From Enterobacter sp. RHBSTW-00994 (GTDB taxonomy: Bacteria > Pseudomonadota > Gammaproteobacteria > Enterobacterales > Enterobacteriaceae): a DNA stretch of 64,000 nt. The notes under the pieces are model-generated. The model saw only the letters and a program-made list of their open reading frames with translations, ran no database searches and was not told where the DNA came from. The stretch is taken from NCBI RefSeq assembly GCF_013782625.1, contig NZ_CP056199.1:3552588-3616587 (forward strand), read 5' to 3'. This document shows positions 46,217-56,179 of the stretch, in pieces. Both the position numbers and the translations under genes were made by a program. Position 1 is the first letter of the stretch, and the number at the start of each line of letters is the position of its first letter.

Positions 46217-47620
46217 ATGAGAAAAAGAATGCCTCGCTGGTGGCTCTCGTGCTACCTGATCTCTGTACCCGCACTCGCCACCAATACGGCGGCCGTCATT
46301 AATGCCGAACAATTAAGCGCAGAACAGGAATTGCCTTCCCTCGAAGGGCGCGTTGCCTTGCCCGTCAGCAAAACAGCGCCGGGTGTGCTGATGCTGAATG
46401 ATGCCGTGACGCGCGCAGTGAACTGGCATCCGGCAATCGGTGAAGCGGTAGGTAAACTTTATGAACAATCTGAACAGGTAGATGTCGCCAAATCCAAATA
46501 TTATCCGCAAGTTAACGCAGGCATGGATAACGGCTATACCCATGACGGCAGTGATGCCGGTTTCACGCCTTCCGTCGTGTTATCTGTCTCACAAATGCTG
46601 TACGACTTCGGCAAAGTGGCAAGCCAGGTGCGCGCCGAAAACGCTGGCGTCGCGCAACAACAGGCGAATGTGCTGGTCAGCATTGATACCATTGCGCACG
46701 ATACCGCTACCGCGATGGTGCAGGTTCAAACCTGGCAACAGATGGTTGATACAGCGCGCGAGCAACTCGATGCCCTCTCCTCCATCGGCAAGCTGGCGCG
46801 CCAGCGTAACGATGAAGGGGCCAGCTCCCTCTCCGACGTCGTCCAAACCGATGCGCGTATCGAAGGTGCGCGCGCCCAACTGATGCAGTATCAGGCCAAT
46901 CTTGATAGCACACGGGCCACACTGATGAGCAACCTCGGCTGGAAGACACTCAATACTGTCAGCAATGATTTTCCGGACAACATGAAACGTAGCTGTGACG
47001 TCGCCGAACCGGACGATCGGCTCGTACCGGCGGTCCTGTCCGCATGGGCACAGGCCAATGTGGCACAGGCCAATCTGGATTACGCCAACGCGCAGATGAC
47101 ACCGACCGTCTCACTCGAACCCGAAGTGCGCCATTATCTGAAGGACAACTACCCTGGACATGATTCGCTGGATCGCACCCAGTACTCAGCCTGGGTAAAG
47201 GTGCAAATGCCCATCTACCAGGGGGGCGGACTGACGGCGCGTCGTAACGCTGCCGGACATGCCGTTGAGGCCGCCCAGTCCACCATCCAGCGTACGCGGC
47301 TCGAGGTGCGGCAAAAACTGCTGGAATCCCGCAGCCAGGTGATGAGCTTACTGAGCACCTTGCAGATCCAGTCCCGGCAGGAAGCGCTCAGCATCCGTAC
47401 CCGCGAACTCTATCAGCAACAATATCTGGATCTCGGCTCACGTCCACTTCTCGACGTCCTGAACGCCGAACAGGAAGTCTATCAGGCGCGATTCACGCAA
47501 CAGCAAACCGTCGGGCAGATCCACCAGCTTCAGCTCAACTGTCTGTATAACACCGGCCGCATACGTCACGCATTCAGTCTTGATAATCGCACCATTCAAT
47601 CGGTGGAGATCCAGCCATGA
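46217..47620 (+). CDS. bapB: TolC-like outer-membrane channel of the type I exporter
   Basis: 467 residues. Signal MRKRMPRWWLSCYLISVPAL(A) then an OEP-family body: WHPAIGEAVGKLYEQSEQVD and KYYPQVNAGMDNGY in the N-terminal half, an inter-repeat region, and a second half with YSAWVKVQMPIYQGGGLTAR and SRPLLDVLNAEQEVYQARFT. Length and repeats fit TolC/LapE-type pores. Its end overlaps the ABC gene by 4 bp (ATGA). It forms the exit duct for the adhesin. Confidence 0.93.
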   Translation: MRKRMPRWWLSCYLISVPALATNTAAVINAEQLSAEQELPSLEGRVALPVSKTAPGVLMLNDAVTRAVNWHPAIGEAVGKLYEQSEQVDVAKSKYYPQVNAGMDNGYTHDGSDAGFTPSVVLSVSQMLYDFGKVASQVRAENAGVAQQQANVLVSIDTIAHDTATAMVQVQTWQQMVDTAREQLDALSSIGKLARQRNDEGASSLSDVVQTDARIEGARAQLMQYQANLDSTRATLMSNLGWKTLNTVSNDFPDNMKRSCDVAEPDDRLVPAVLSAWAQANVAQANLDYANAQMTPTVSLEPEVRHYLKDNYPGHDSLDRTQYSAWVKVQMPIYQGGGLTARRNAAGHAVEAAQSTIQRTRLEVRQKLLESRSQVMSLLSTLQIQSRQEALSIRTRELYQQQYLDLGSRPLLDVLNAEQEVYQARFTQQQTVGQIHQLQLNCLYNTGRIRHAFSLDNRTIQSVEIQP

Positions 47621-49803
47621 AGCAAACCGACATTCCACATGATGATCGCATTGCGGATCAGGCGCTGGAGCAGTGGGCACTGGCGTTTGGTTACGTTGCC
47701 GGGCGCTATCGCGTCGCCTGTTCTCCCGGAGCGCTGGCCGCAAGCGCCCCCTGGTTAAAAGGCAAGCCGATGATCCCGGCCCTCACCCAGTTAGCCCGTG
47801 AGGCAGGACTCTCTTTTCAGTTACTGAGCGCCACACAAGCGTCAATCAACAGCTGGCGCTTGCCCGTGGTGGTCGAGCTTAACGAAGGCAAAATTGGTGT
47901 TATCGAACATTTTGATGGTGAAGATACACTGGAGGTCTGTTTCGTTGACAGCACACCACAAACCAACCGTCTCTCCCTGACCGCGCTTTTGCCTGCCATT
48001 CGTCATGTTGCCGCCCTGCGTCCGCTCGCGGCGTTAAAAGACAGCCGTGTCGATGCCTACATTTCAAAATATCGTCCGGACTGGCTTTACCGGCTGGTCA
48101 TGCGCGACCTGCGCCCCTACACCTGGGTCATGCTCGCCGCCCTTTTCATCAACGTGTTGTCGCTGGCGGGCATTGTCTTTTCCATGCAGGTTTATGACCG
48201 GGTGATCCCCGCGCAGTCCTATCCCACGCTCTATGTGCTGACAATCGGCGTACTGATCGCCACGCTGTTTGGTTTTGTCCTGCGACTGGCTCGCGGCCAC
48301 ATTATGGATTTACTGGGGAAGCGTGCCGATCTTCGTGTCTCGGATCGGGTGTTCGGCCACGCACTGCGGCTGCGAAACAGCGCCGTCCCACGTTCAACAG
48401 GCAGCTTTATTTCGCAATTGCGCGAACTGGAGCAGATCCGCGAAATGGTCACCTCATCAACCATTTCCACCATCGTCGACTTACCGTTTTTTTTGTTGTT
48501 TGTGCTGGTACTGGCGATCATTGCGCCGCAACTGGCATGGATTGCTCCGGTTGCAGCTGTGCTCATGGTCTTGCCCGGTTTGCTGTTGCAGAAAAAGCTG
48601 GCGGCGCTGGCTAAGCAATCGGCCCATGAATCCACCCTGCGTAATGCCGTGCTGGTAGAGAGCGTGCAGGGCCTGGAAGATATCAAGCTGATGCAAGCGG
48701 AAAACCGCTTTTTGCAACAGTGGAACAGCTACATTCAGATCACGGCGGAATCTGGCCTGCGTACCCGAGAGCTCAGCCAGGGGCTGATCAACTGGGGGAT
48801 GACCGTTCAAAGTCTGGTATACGCCGGGGTGATCGTCGTCGGCGCACCAATGGTTATTGAAGGCACGCTAACCACCGGTTCGGTCGTCGCCGCCTCCATG
48901 CTGGCTTCGCGCATGATCGCCCCCATGGCCACGTTGTGTGGCGTGCTGGCCCGCTGGCAGCAGGTGAAAGCAGCGAAAGAGGGTCTGGACAGCATCATGC
49001 AGCTTCCGACAGAAAACCAGCGAGAAGAGACGCCCATACGCCAGGACGTACTGCGCGGGCACTACCTTTTTGACCAGGCGCAGTTCCGTTATCACCCGGA
49101 AGATCCGCGCATGGCGCTGCGTATTAACCGTCTGGAGATCCAGCCGGGAGAAAGCGTTGCGATCCTGGGGCGTAATGGCGCAGGTAAATCCACGCTTCTT
49201 CAGGCGATGGCGGGTGGCATGGAGCTGGCAAGCGGTGAACTGCGGCTCGATAACCTGAGCCTGCCGCATCTGGATGTCGCAGACCTGCGGCGCAATGTCG
49301 GTTTTATGACCCAGAACGCGCGGCTGTTCTACGGCACATTGCGCGAGAACATCACCCTGGGTTTGCCCCGGGCCACTGATGAAGAGATCTTCACGGTACT
49401 GGAGATGTGCGGTGCGGCAAGCTTTGTGCAGAAACTGCCGAAAGGGCTGGACTATCCCATTATGGAAAATGGCGTGGGGTTATCTGGTGGCCAGCGACAA
49501 TCCATTTTGCTGGCGCGAATGCTTCTGCGCGATCCCAATATCGTCCTGCTTGACGAACCCACAGCGTCACTGGATGAACACACGGAACGCGAATTTATCC
49601 AACGGCTCAGCCAGTGGCTTGGCAAGCGCACGCTCGTTGTGGCAACCCATCGCGTACCAGTACTCGAACTGGTGGAGCGCGTGGTCGTGCTTAAAGAAGG
49701 CATGCTGGTGATGGATGCGCCAAAAGCGCAGGCGCTCAACAACAGCCGCATGCACCAGCAGGCAAACGGGCGGGAGTGGAAAAATGAAAACCAGTCAGCG
49801 TGA
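47617..49803 (+). CDS. bapC: Type I secretion permease/ATPase
   Basis: 728 residues of the LapB/HlyB kind. An N-terminal C39-like domain (residues 1-130) without a catalytic Cys, so non-proteolytic. Membrane domain of about six helices from MLAALFINVLSLAGIVFSMQ to about residue 430. ATPase: Walker A GRNGAGKS (about 517-524), Q-loop FMTQNARLFYGTLREN, signature LSGGQRQ, Walker B NIVLLDEPTASLDE, H-loop VVATHRVP. All catalytic parts are present. The start overlaps bapB; the end overlaps bapD by 20 bp. Confidence 0.95.
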   Translation: MKQTDIPHDDRIADQALEQWALAFGYVAGRYRVACSPGALAASAPWLKGKPMIPALTQLAREAGLSFQLLSATQASINSWRLPVVVELNEGKIGVIEHFDGEDTLEVCFVDSTPQTNRLSLTALLPAIRHVAALRPLAALKDSRVDAYISKYRPDWLYRLVMRDLRPYTWVMLAALFINVLSLAGIVFSMQVYDRVIPAQSYPTLYVLTIGVLIATLFGFVLRLARGHIMDLLGKRADLRVSDRVFGHALRLRNSAVPRSTGSFISQLRELEQIREMVTSSTISTIVDLPFFLLFVLVLAIIAPQLAWIAPVAAVLMVLPGLLLQKKLAALAKQSAHESTLRNAVLVESVQGLEDIKLMQAENRFLQQWNSYIQITAESGLRTRELSQGLINWGMTVQSLVYAGVIVVGAPMVIEGTLTTGSVVAASMLASRMIAPMATLCGVLARWQQVKAAKEGLDSIMQLPTENQREETPIRQDVLRGHYLFDQAQFRYHPEDPRMALRINRLEIQPGESVAILGRNGAGKSTLLQAMAGGMELASGELRLDNLSLPHLDVADLRRNVGFMTQNARLFYGTLRENITLGLPRATDEEIFTVLEMCGAASFVQKLPKGLDYPIMENGVGLSGGQRQSILLARMLLRDPNIVLLDEPTASLDEHTEREFIQRLSQWLGKRTLVVATHRVPVLELVERVVVLKEGMLVMDAPKAQALNNSRMHQQANGREWKNENQSA

Positions 49804-50983
49804 CACTGCCATCATGGACGACCTGGATAATTCACTGGATTCAGAAAGCGGCTACACCGGTGCGCGCAGCATCGTCATCTGGACATTGCTGCTGTTTATT
49901 GTCACGGGCGTCTGGGCGTGGCATGGCATTCTGGATGAAGTCTCCACTGGAACAGGCAAAGTGATCCCAAGCTCGCGGGAGCAAGTTCTGCAATCGCTCG
50001 ATGGCGGGATCCTTGCAGAACTTAGCGTACACGAAGGTGATCAGGTTCAGGCGGGACAGGTGCTGGCCCGGCTCGATCCGACACGTTCGGAATCTAATGT
50101 GGGTGAAAGCGCCGCGCGTTACCGCGCATCGCTGGCCTCCAGCGTCCGCCTGACGGCGGAAGTTAACGATCGTCCTCTGCTCTTCCCGGATACCCTGAAA
50201 GCCTGGCCGGACCTTCTCGCAACGGAAACGCATCTCTACAAATCCCGCCGCGCACAACTCGAAGACACTCAGCGAGAGCTGAATTCTGCCCTGGGGTTAG
50301 CCAACAAAGAGCTGGCCATCACCGAGCGACTGGTAAAAACGGGCGCAGCCAGTCACGTTGAAGTGCTCCGGCTGCAACGTCAAAAAAGCGATCTGGAGCT
50401 GAAGCTCACCGACGTGCGATCCCAGTACTATGTGCAGGCGCGCGAGGCGCTTTCGAAGGCCAACGCCGAAGTCGATATGCTCTCAGCCATTCTTAAAGGA
50501 CGCGAAGATTCCGTCACCCGTCTGACCGTCCGTTCCCCCGTGCGCGGAATTGTGAAAAACATCAAAGTGACCACCATCGGCGGAGTGATCCCGCCCAATG
50601 GTGAACTGATGGAGATTGTACCGGTGGACGACCACCTGCTGATTGAAACCCGCCTGTCGCCACGCGATATCGCCTTTATTCATCCGGGGCAAAATGCGCT
50701 GGTGAAAATCACCGCCTACGACTATGCGATTTACGGTGGATTGCACGGCGTGGTCGAGACGATTTCGCCAGACACTATTCAGGACGAAGCGAAACCAGAA
50801 GTGTTCTATTACCGGGTCTTTATTCGCACCAGCCAGGATTACCTGATGAATAAAGCCGGGAGACACTTTTCGATAGTACCGGGGATGATTGCGACGGTGG
50901 ATATCAAAACCGGCGAGAAAACCGTGCTCGACTATATGATTAAACCATTTAACCGAGCGAAAGAGGCGCTGAGGGAGCGATGA
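49784..50983 (+). CDS. bapD: HlyD-family membrane fusion protein
   Basis: 399 residues, the periplasmic adaptor between the ABC exporter and TolC-like pore. Cytoplasmic start, one membrane helix (SIVIWTLLLFIVTGVWAWHG), a lipoyl/barrel-sandwich half (DEVSTGTGKVIPSSREQVLQ; AELSVHEGDQVQAGQVLARL), a long coiled coil (HLYKSRRAQLEDTQRELNSA), and the typical C-terminal segment RLTVRSPVRGIVKNIKVTTI and PGMIATVDIKTGEKTVLDYM. The ATG at 49784 (GGGAGTG upstream) is chosen over the longer frame from 49715, which lies wholly inside bapC. Confidence 0.95.
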   Translation: MKTSQRDTAIMDDLDNSLDSESGYTGARSIVIWTLLLFIVTGVWAWHGILDEVSTGTGKVIPSSREQVLQSLDGGILAELSVHEGDQVQAGQVLARLDPTRSESNVGESAARYRASLASSVRLTAEVNDRPLLFPDTLKAWPDLLATETHLYKSRRAQLEDTQRELNSALGLANKELAITERLVKTGAASHVEVLRLQRQKSDLELKLTDVRSQYYVQAREALSKANAEVDMLSAILKGREDSVTRLTVRSPVRGIVKNIKVTTIGGVIPPNGELMEIVPVDDHLLIETRLSPRDIAFIHPGQNALVKITAYDYAIYGGLHGVVETISPDTIQDEAKPEVFYYRVFIRTSQDYLMNKAGRHFSIVPGMIATVDIKTGEKTVLDYMIKPFNRAKEALRER

Positions 50984-51111
50984 TGCTCTGGGTAATGCTT
51001 ATTCGTAAATTGACCGCCGACATAGCCGCTAAACTGGAGAACGTGTTTAATACCATGGGTGAGTGTTGGATTACAAAACGTCAATATCCGGGGCTTGTGG
51101 GTACAGCATAA
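50980..51111 (+). CDS. Possible 43-residue ORF coupled to bapD
   Basis: MMLWVMLIRKLTADIAAKLE then to a TAA at 51111. Its first ATG overlaps the bapD stop as ATGA, and GGGAG lies just upstream, so it could be co-translated. The residues match nothing I know; a short amphipathic helix is possible. It may be a chance frame. Confidence 0.25.
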   Translation: MMLWVMLIRKLTADIAAKLENVFNTMGECWITKRQYPGLVGTA

Positions 51112-51215
51112 AGACCGTCACAAAGGTTCGGGCGACGCGAAAGCCTGGCAAAACCGGTGTGGCATAATCACAGTCCATGACTTTACGAAATGCGACCTTT
51201 TTTCAGGGAGAAACC

Positions 51216-51641
51216 ATGCGTCAACGAACGATTGTCTGTCCAGTTATCCAGAATAACGGGGCTTATCTGCTGTGCAAAATGGCCGATGACCGTGGCGTAT
51301 TTCCCGGCCAGTGGGCCCTGTCGGGTGGTGGAATGGAGCCAGGTGAAACGATGGAGCAGGCACTACGTCGTGAAATCCGTGAAGAGTTGGGTGAGGCGCT
51401 GGTGATTACTGACGTGAAACCCTGGGCGTTTCGCGATGACATTCGGGTGAAAACCTATGCCGATGGCAGCACAGAAGAAATTTATATGATCTACCTGATC
51501 TTCGACTGCATCAGCGCCAACCGGGAGATAACCTTCAACGAAGAGTTTCAGGAGATCGCATGGGTTAAGCCAGAGGCACTGCAAACGCTGGATCTCAACG
51601 AGGCAACACGGATAACGCTCGCCCAGAAAGGGTTACTGTAA
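51216..51641 (+). CDS. nudI: Nucleoside triphosphatase NudI
   Basis: Nudix hydrolase that acts on pyrimidine deoxynucleoside triphosphates and similar. 141 residues: [20 protein letters not shown]; Nudix box spanning [20 protein letters not shown] then LGE (the GX5EX7REUXEEXGU pattern is intact). The ATG at 51216 has AGGGAG upstream and matches the E. coli start; the frame to 51177 is not used. Follows the bap operon by a 104-bp gap after the possible small ORF and is probably independent of it. Confidence 0.95.
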   Translation: MRQRTIVCPVIQNNGAYLLCKMADDRGVFPGQWALSGGGMEPGETMEQALRREIREELGEALVITDVKPWAFRDDIRVKTYADGSTEEIYMIYLIFDCISANREITFNEEFQEIAWVKPEALQTLDLNEATRITLAQKGLL

Positions 51642-51653
51642 TTCAGACTAAAA

Positions 51654-51677
51654 AGCCGGGGCAAACTCACTCCGGCT
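51654..51677. terminator. Weak hairpin between nudI and the GyrI-like gene
   Basis: AGCCGG, 12-base loop, CCGGCT, with A run on the left side. It separates two convergent genes and could end the leftward transcript; the T tail on the right is weak. Confidence 0.5.
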
Positions 51678-51690
51678 CTGTTTCCACGGC

Positions 51691-52152
51691 TTATTTCGGT
51701 TCAACAGACTGCCAAATCTCAATATCCCAGTTTCCGTCCCGACCATCGCACAGATATTTTTCAAAGCAGACACCGCGCGACAAGACATACTCACTCTCTT
51801 CAACCGCGGCGTAAAGATCGTTCCAGGCTTTGGCATAAGCTCCGTCGCTGACAACCGCATGCCAGACAGCGTATAAACCTGCGGGCACAGTCTCCTGGCG
51901 TAATGTCGTTCCGTCTGTGGATAACACCGTTTGCGGGTCCATCGTCAGGGCCACATCCGCGCGCAGGGCATCAGCGTCGGTTTCTGCTGGATCGTCCCAG
52001 TAAAAGACCAGCGCCTCGTCATAAGAGAGGTTTTGCCCTTTCGCCCATGACAGAATATCGCTGAACCCTTTCGGAACCGTTTCATTCCACGGTCCACCCA
52101 CCCGCAGGCAAACAACCTGTCGGGGCTGTGCATCTTCAAACCGTAAGCTCAT
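51691..52152 (-). CDS. GyrI-like (SbmC-like) small-molecule-binding protein
   Basis: 153 residues, the AraC-effector-binding/GyrI fold: VCLRVGGPWNETVPKGFSDI, DEALVFYWDDPAETDADALR, ETVPAGLYAVWHAVVSDGAY, and the end GNWDIEIWQSVEPK. This is close in layout to SbmC/GyrI, which shields DNA gyrase from toxins such as microcin B17, but it could be another member of the fold. No LexA box is visible in front of the gene, unlike E. coli sbmC, so I do not give the symbol. Confidence 0.8.
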   Translation of the reverse strand: MSLRFEDAQPRQVVCLRVGGPWNETVPKGFSDILSWAKGQNLSYDEALVFYWDDPAETDADALRADVALTMDPQTVLSTDGTTLRQETVPAGLYAVWHAVVSDGAYAKAWNDLYAAVEESEYVLSRGVCFEKYLCDGRDGNWDIEIWQSVEPK

Positions 52153-52321
52153 AAAGTCCCCTTCGCTACTCTTTTATTGTCCAGGCTCATCACATCCGGA
52201 GCCATTCCGCCGCCAGAGTCGGCATGACACAATAGAAGCAGCGCGGACTGACGAACTTTGTTCTTTATCATTATCGTCGCTTTTTCTTCCCTACCATTTT
52301 CAGCAGGAGAATCGTGTTACG

Positions 52322-52840
52322 TTACCCCTCCTGCTGAGGCAGGCCTGTAAGATACGCCCCCACGTAGCGAACAAATTTCCCCATAAATACGCCCGCAAAT
52401 AGACCGCCGGAGACAATCGCAAATGCGCTCATAGCAGGTTGCAGCAACGTCTCCGGGGAGAGGGAATTCATCACGCCGAGGACATATTTCACCAGAAACG
52501 CCAGCATCATAAACGGCAGTGCCGAATAATCCGCCTGTCGGTAAATACTGCGGGGTTGCGGGGCGCGAACCACCCTTGCATGCTTAATCATCACATAGCC
52601 TAATGCCGCGCCAGCCAGTATTCCCGCTATCCATAACGCGCTATTCGTGACGTTCAGTTGGCGATACATCAGCAGATCATAAATATCCCAGATAAGAAAT
52701 ATCGCCGGAATAATCGCGAGTTTCTCCAGCGCAACCGTGGCGGGCTTGCGGGCTTTTATGCCACGAGAAATCAGAAAGACGAATAATACCCACACCCAGA
52801 CGGGCGTGTGAGTAAGGATGCCGATAATAAGCTCGAACAT
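52322..52840 (-). CDS. Inner-membrane protein of unknown function (DUF6622-like)
   Basis: About 172 residues with five or so membrane helices: IIGILTHTPVWVWVLFVFLI, LAIIPAIFLIWDIYDLL, ALWIAGILAGAALGYVMI, ALPFMMLAFLVKYVLGV and SAFAIVSGGLFAGVFMGKFV. No catalytic motif is seen. Start at 52840 with AAGGTGA; a GTG at 52849 is in frame. Single-gene unit. Confidence 0.7.
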   Translation of the reverse strand: MFELIIGILTHTPVWVWVLFVFLISRGIKARKPATVALEKLAIIPAIFLIWDIYDLLMYRQLNVTNSALWIAGILAGAALGYVMIKHARVVRAPQPRSIYRQADYSALPFMMLAFLVKYVLGVMNSLSPETLLQPAMSAFAIVSGGLFAGVFMGKFVRYVGAYLTGLPQQEG

Positions 52841-52883
52841 GACGTTCACCTTGGCGGTGTGAAGAGGAAAGTCGATTCGATAA

Positions 52884-52925
52884 GTATTACGCGCATTACG
52901 GCCCTATAGCCATAATGCGCAATAC
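52884..52925. repeat. Imperfect inverted repeat
   Basis: GTATTACGCGCATTACGG and CCATAATGCGCAATAC around an 8-base centre (ccctatag). It can fold into a long stem just after the aminotransferase stop codon, on the leftward strand; no T run follows, so it may be a transcript-end or processing hairpin, or an extragenic repeat. Confidence 0.55.
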
Positions 52926-52928
52926 GGT

Positions 52929-54110
52929 TTAGAGCGAAATTTTCAGACGCCTTACCGCTTCTTTCAGTTCTTCATCCGTTGGTGTCACAAACGACATCCG
53001 CAGCGTCGTGTGATCCGGCTCATTACAGTAGAAGAACTCTCCAGGAACAAATACCACACCATTGCTCAGCGTTTTCTCCAGCCAGCGAGTGGTGTTAATG
53101 CCGTTGTTCATTTTAGCCCACAGGAACATCCCCCCCTTAGGCTTATGGAACGACATCACCTCGCCCAGTTCCGCTTCCAGCTCATTAGCGAACGTCTGGT
53201 ATTTCTGGCGATATGCTTCGCGAATCATCTTAATTTGCCCTGCCAGACGACCGGTTTTCAGGTACTCATATGTCATCAGCTGCGACAAGGTACTGGTGTG
53301 TAAATCGGTCGTTTGCTTCAGGTTGACCACTGCCCTTTTCAGCCATTCCGGCACAACCAGCCAGCCGACACGTGTGCCTGGCGCCAGTATTTTGGAAAAG
53401 GTTGAGGTATAAACCACATTATCTTCATTACCGATGGCTTTCGCATGGGCGAGTAAAGGGCGGAATACTTCATCGGTATAATTAATTTCGCTGTAGGGGT
53501 CGTCTTCAATAATAACGAAGTCATACCTTTTTGATAATTCCACCAGTTGTTTACGACGGATCTCTGAAAGCGTTACGCCACCTGGGTTACCAAATGTCGG
53601 GACAATATAAACAGCCTTGATGGTTTTATTCGCCACCAGTCTTTCAAGCTCGTCGACCTTCATCCCATCGCCATCAGTACCGACAGAGACAATATTCGCC
53701 TGCGCCAGCCCAAATACCTGCAATGCAGCAAGATACGTTGGCCGTTCGACAACAACGGTATCGCCCGGATTAATGAGTGCGCGAGCCAGCACATCCAGAG
53801 ATTGTTGAGAACCGGACGTAACAACCACATCATCGGCATGGCAGGTTATTCCACGATCGGCACAAATCTGTTGAATGGCCTCCCGAAGTCCAGGATATCC
53901 CTCGGTCAGACCATACTGAAATGCCTCGCCAAAATGCTGAGATAAGACCGCATCTGCGGCTATTTTAAGGCCTTCATGATCGAAAAGCGCCGGGTTTGGT
54001 ATTCCACCACCCAGCGAAATCACTCCCGCCATTTTACTGTGTTTTAATAATTCACGGATGGCGGATGATTGCAGGCCCTGCGCACTGCTGGCGAGTTTAC
54101 TCACAGACAT
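52929..54110 (-). CDS. PLP-dependent aminotransferase (fold type I)
   Basis: 393 residues, cytoplasmic. Family marks: ISLGGGIPNPALFDHEGLKI (substrate entrance), TSGSQQSLDVLARALINPGD, IIEDDPYSEINY (Asp binding the PLP nitrogen), the Schiff-base Lys in TSTFSKILAPGTRVGW, and LRMSFVTPTDEELKEAVRRL. Resembles 2-aminoadipate/LysN and MocR-like transaminases; the real substrate is not known. No DNA-binding domain is fused, so it is an enzyme and not a MocR regulator. Confidence 0.9.
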   Translation of the reverse strand: MSVSKLASSAQGLQSSAIRELLKHSKMAGVISLGGGIPNPALFDHEGLKIAADAVLSQHFGEAFQYGLTEGYPGLREAIQQICADRGITCHADDVVVTSGSQQSLDVLARALINPGDTVVVERPTYLAALQVFGLAQANIVSVGTDGDGMKVDELERLVANKTIKAVYIVPTFGNPGGVTLSEIRRKQLVELSKRYDFVIIEDDPYSEINYTDEVFRPLLAHAKAIGNEDNVVYTSTFSKILAPGTRVGWLVVPEWLKRAVVNLKQTTDLHTSTLSQLMTYEYLKTGRLAGQIKMIREAYRQKYQTFANELEAELGEVMSFHKPKGGMFLWAKMNNGINTTRWLEKTLSNGVVFVPGEFFYCNEPDHTTLRMSFVTPTDEELKEAVRRLKISL

Positions 54111-54490
54111 TCTCTTGTAACCTTATTTTTTATGGTGTGCCCATCTTTAGTAGCACATGTCTGCAAGTTTGATAATCACTTTTGTCGCCATGACAGGCGA
54201 CGCCAGGGTTGGCTTTTCTGCGATGTTCAGCGCGTGTTGTTCTGAGATAGCGGACACATTCCCGTCAACGTAATACTTGTCCTATTTCACTCAGGGATAT
54301 ATCGCATTTATTCTTAACTAAACACAAACATTATTCCCGCCCATTCCTGACCTACCAGATTTAAGGATATTCAGGCTCAGAATCCTCTGAGCTTTAGGAT
54401 TAATCCCCCTTTTATTCCCTCGCTAATATTTAAACAATCTTACACAACTTCACATTGTATCCATTTTCCTTACATCACACGGAAAGTCAG
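54111..54490. other. Intergenic region before the cdi locus
   Basis: About 380 bp without a gene. Holds the leftward aminotransferase promoter and the rightward cdiB promoter, in A/T-rich DNA (54290-54470). I see no clear operator. Confidence 0.5.
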
Positions 54491-56179
54491 ATGATAGCCA
54501 GACATAATTTAACGATAATAATATCCACTGCCACGGGTGCGCTTTTAATGTTTTCTGCCCATGCTGCTGAGCCGGATAAACCGGATAATCAATTTATTAT
54601 TCAGCAGCAACGTCAGAAAGCACTTGAGCAACAGCTGACGCCGCCCGTGCCTGACGTTCGCCTCTCTGAACCGTCTTCCAGTTTTGGCAAAATCGACTTT
54701 CCTACGGAAACCCCCTGCTTTGTGATCCAACGTGTCGAACTGAGTGGTCAGGACGCCCTTCCTCACTGGCTGCCATTGCAACGTATTGCTAACCAGGCAC
54801 AAGGTCGCTGTCTGGGTGGTAAAGGGATCAACCTGCTGATGAGTACAATGCAGAACCGCATTGTCGATCACGGCTGGATCACCACCCGCGTGCTCGCCCC
54901 CTCTCAGGATCTGAAAAGTGGCACGTTAAAACTTGCCATCATGCCGGGCAACATTCGCCACGTAAAGCTGACGGAAAAGAGCGACGATTACATTCAGCTT
55001 TATAGCGTATTCCCGGCTCATGAGGGAAACCTGCTGGATCTGCGGGACATCGAACAAGGGCTGGAAAACCTGCAACGTCTGCCTACCGTTGAAGCCAATA
55101 TGGAGATCCTCCCCGGTGAAAAGCCGGGCGAGAGCGACGTGGTAATCACCCGTAAGCAGAAAAAAATGTGGCGTCTTGGTCTGTCGCTGGACGATGCCGG
55201 GACCCGAACAACAGGGCGCTATCAGGGTGGCGCGACACTGTCGCTGGATAACCCTTTCTCACTGAGCGATTTGCTCTACGTTTCTGCCAGCCACGACCTG
55301 GACGATAAAAAGGGCAAAGGCAGCAAAAACTACACCGCGCACTATTCCGTCCCCTTTGGCTACTGGATGTTTGGCATTACCGCCAGTGATTACGACTATC
55401 ACCAGACGGTCGCGGGCCTCTACCAGGATTACCGCTACAGCGGCAAAAGTAAAAACCTCAACGCGCAGTTAAGCCGTGTCTTACATCGCAGCGGCACGCA
55501 GAAAACCACCTTCACTTACGACGTTATGGCGCGTGAAACCCGTAACTACATCGATGACACCGAAGTGGGCGTTCAGCGCCGTCAGACCGCAGGCTGGCGC
55601 GTGGGTCTGGATCACCGTCACTACATTGGCGCCGCCACGCTGGATGCCGGGATCAGCTATCAGCGTGGGACGCGCTGGTTTGGCGCTCAGCCCGCACCGG
55701 AAGAGTATACCGGCGACGCCACCGCACTCAGTAAAATCATCCAGCTCAACGCCCAGCTCGACCTGCCGTTTGCCCTGGGTTCGCAAAACTTCCGCTACAA
55801 CGTGCAGTACCTGCGCCAGATGAGCAACACGCCGCTGACACCGCAGGATCAGTTCTCTATCGGCAACCGCTGGACAGTTCGTGGCTTTGACGGGGAGCGC
55901 ACCCTTAGCGCCAGCCACGGCTGGTATGTGCGTAACGATCTGGCATGGCGCACGCCGCTGCCTAACCAGGAACTTTATCTCGGCGCGGATTACGGCGAAG
56001 TGGGCGGTTACAGCTCGGACTATCTGATTGGTAAACATCTGGCCGGTGGCGTGGCGGGGCTGCGCGGAAGTGCCTTTAACACCGGCTATGACCTGTTCGT
56101 CGGAACACCTTTCTCGAAACCGGATGGATTTAGCACCAGCCCGGTCACTCTCGGCTTTAACCTCAACTGGAGCTGGTAA
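54491..56179 (+). CDS. cdiB: Two-partner secretion outer-membrane transporter (CdiB, ShlB/FhaC family)
   Basis: 562 residues. Signal [20 protein letters not shown]...SAHA, an N-terminal plug helix ([16 protein letters not shown]), two POTRA domains ([53 protein letters not shown]), then a 16-strand barrel with the TpsB signature [20 protein letters not shown] and the aromatic end LGFNLNWSW. Exports CdiA through the outer membrane. ATG at 54491 has GGAAAG upstream; a TTG frame from 54455 is rejected. Its stop overlaps cdiC by one base (TAATG). Confidence 0.93.
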   Translation: MIARHNLTIIISTATGALLMFSAHAAEPDKPDNQFIIQQQRQKALEQQLTPPVPDVRLSEPSSSFGKIDFPTETPCFVIQRVELSGQDALPHWLPLQRIANQAQGRCLGGKGINLLMSTMQNRIVDHGWITTRVLAPSQDLKSGTLKLAIMPGNIRHVKLTEKSDDYIQLYSVFPAHEGNLLDLRDIEQGLENLQRLPTVEANMEILPGEKPGESDVVITRKQKKMWRLGLSLDDAGTRTTGRYQGGATLSLDNPFSLSDLLYVSASHDLDDKKGKGSKNYTAHYSVPFGYWMFGITASDYDYHQTVAGLYQDYRYSGKSKNLNAQLSRVLHRSGTQKTTFTYDVMARETRNYIDDTEVGVQRRQTAGWRVGLDHRHYIGAATLDAGISYQRGTRWFGAQPAPEEYTGDATALSKIIQLNAQLDLPFALGSQNFRYNVQYLRQMSNTPLTPQDQFSIGNRWTVRGFDGERTLSASHGWYVRNDLAWRTPLPNQELYLGADYGEVGGYSSDYLIGKHLAGGVAGLRGSAFNTGYDLFVGTPFSKPDGFSTSPVTLGFNLNWSW

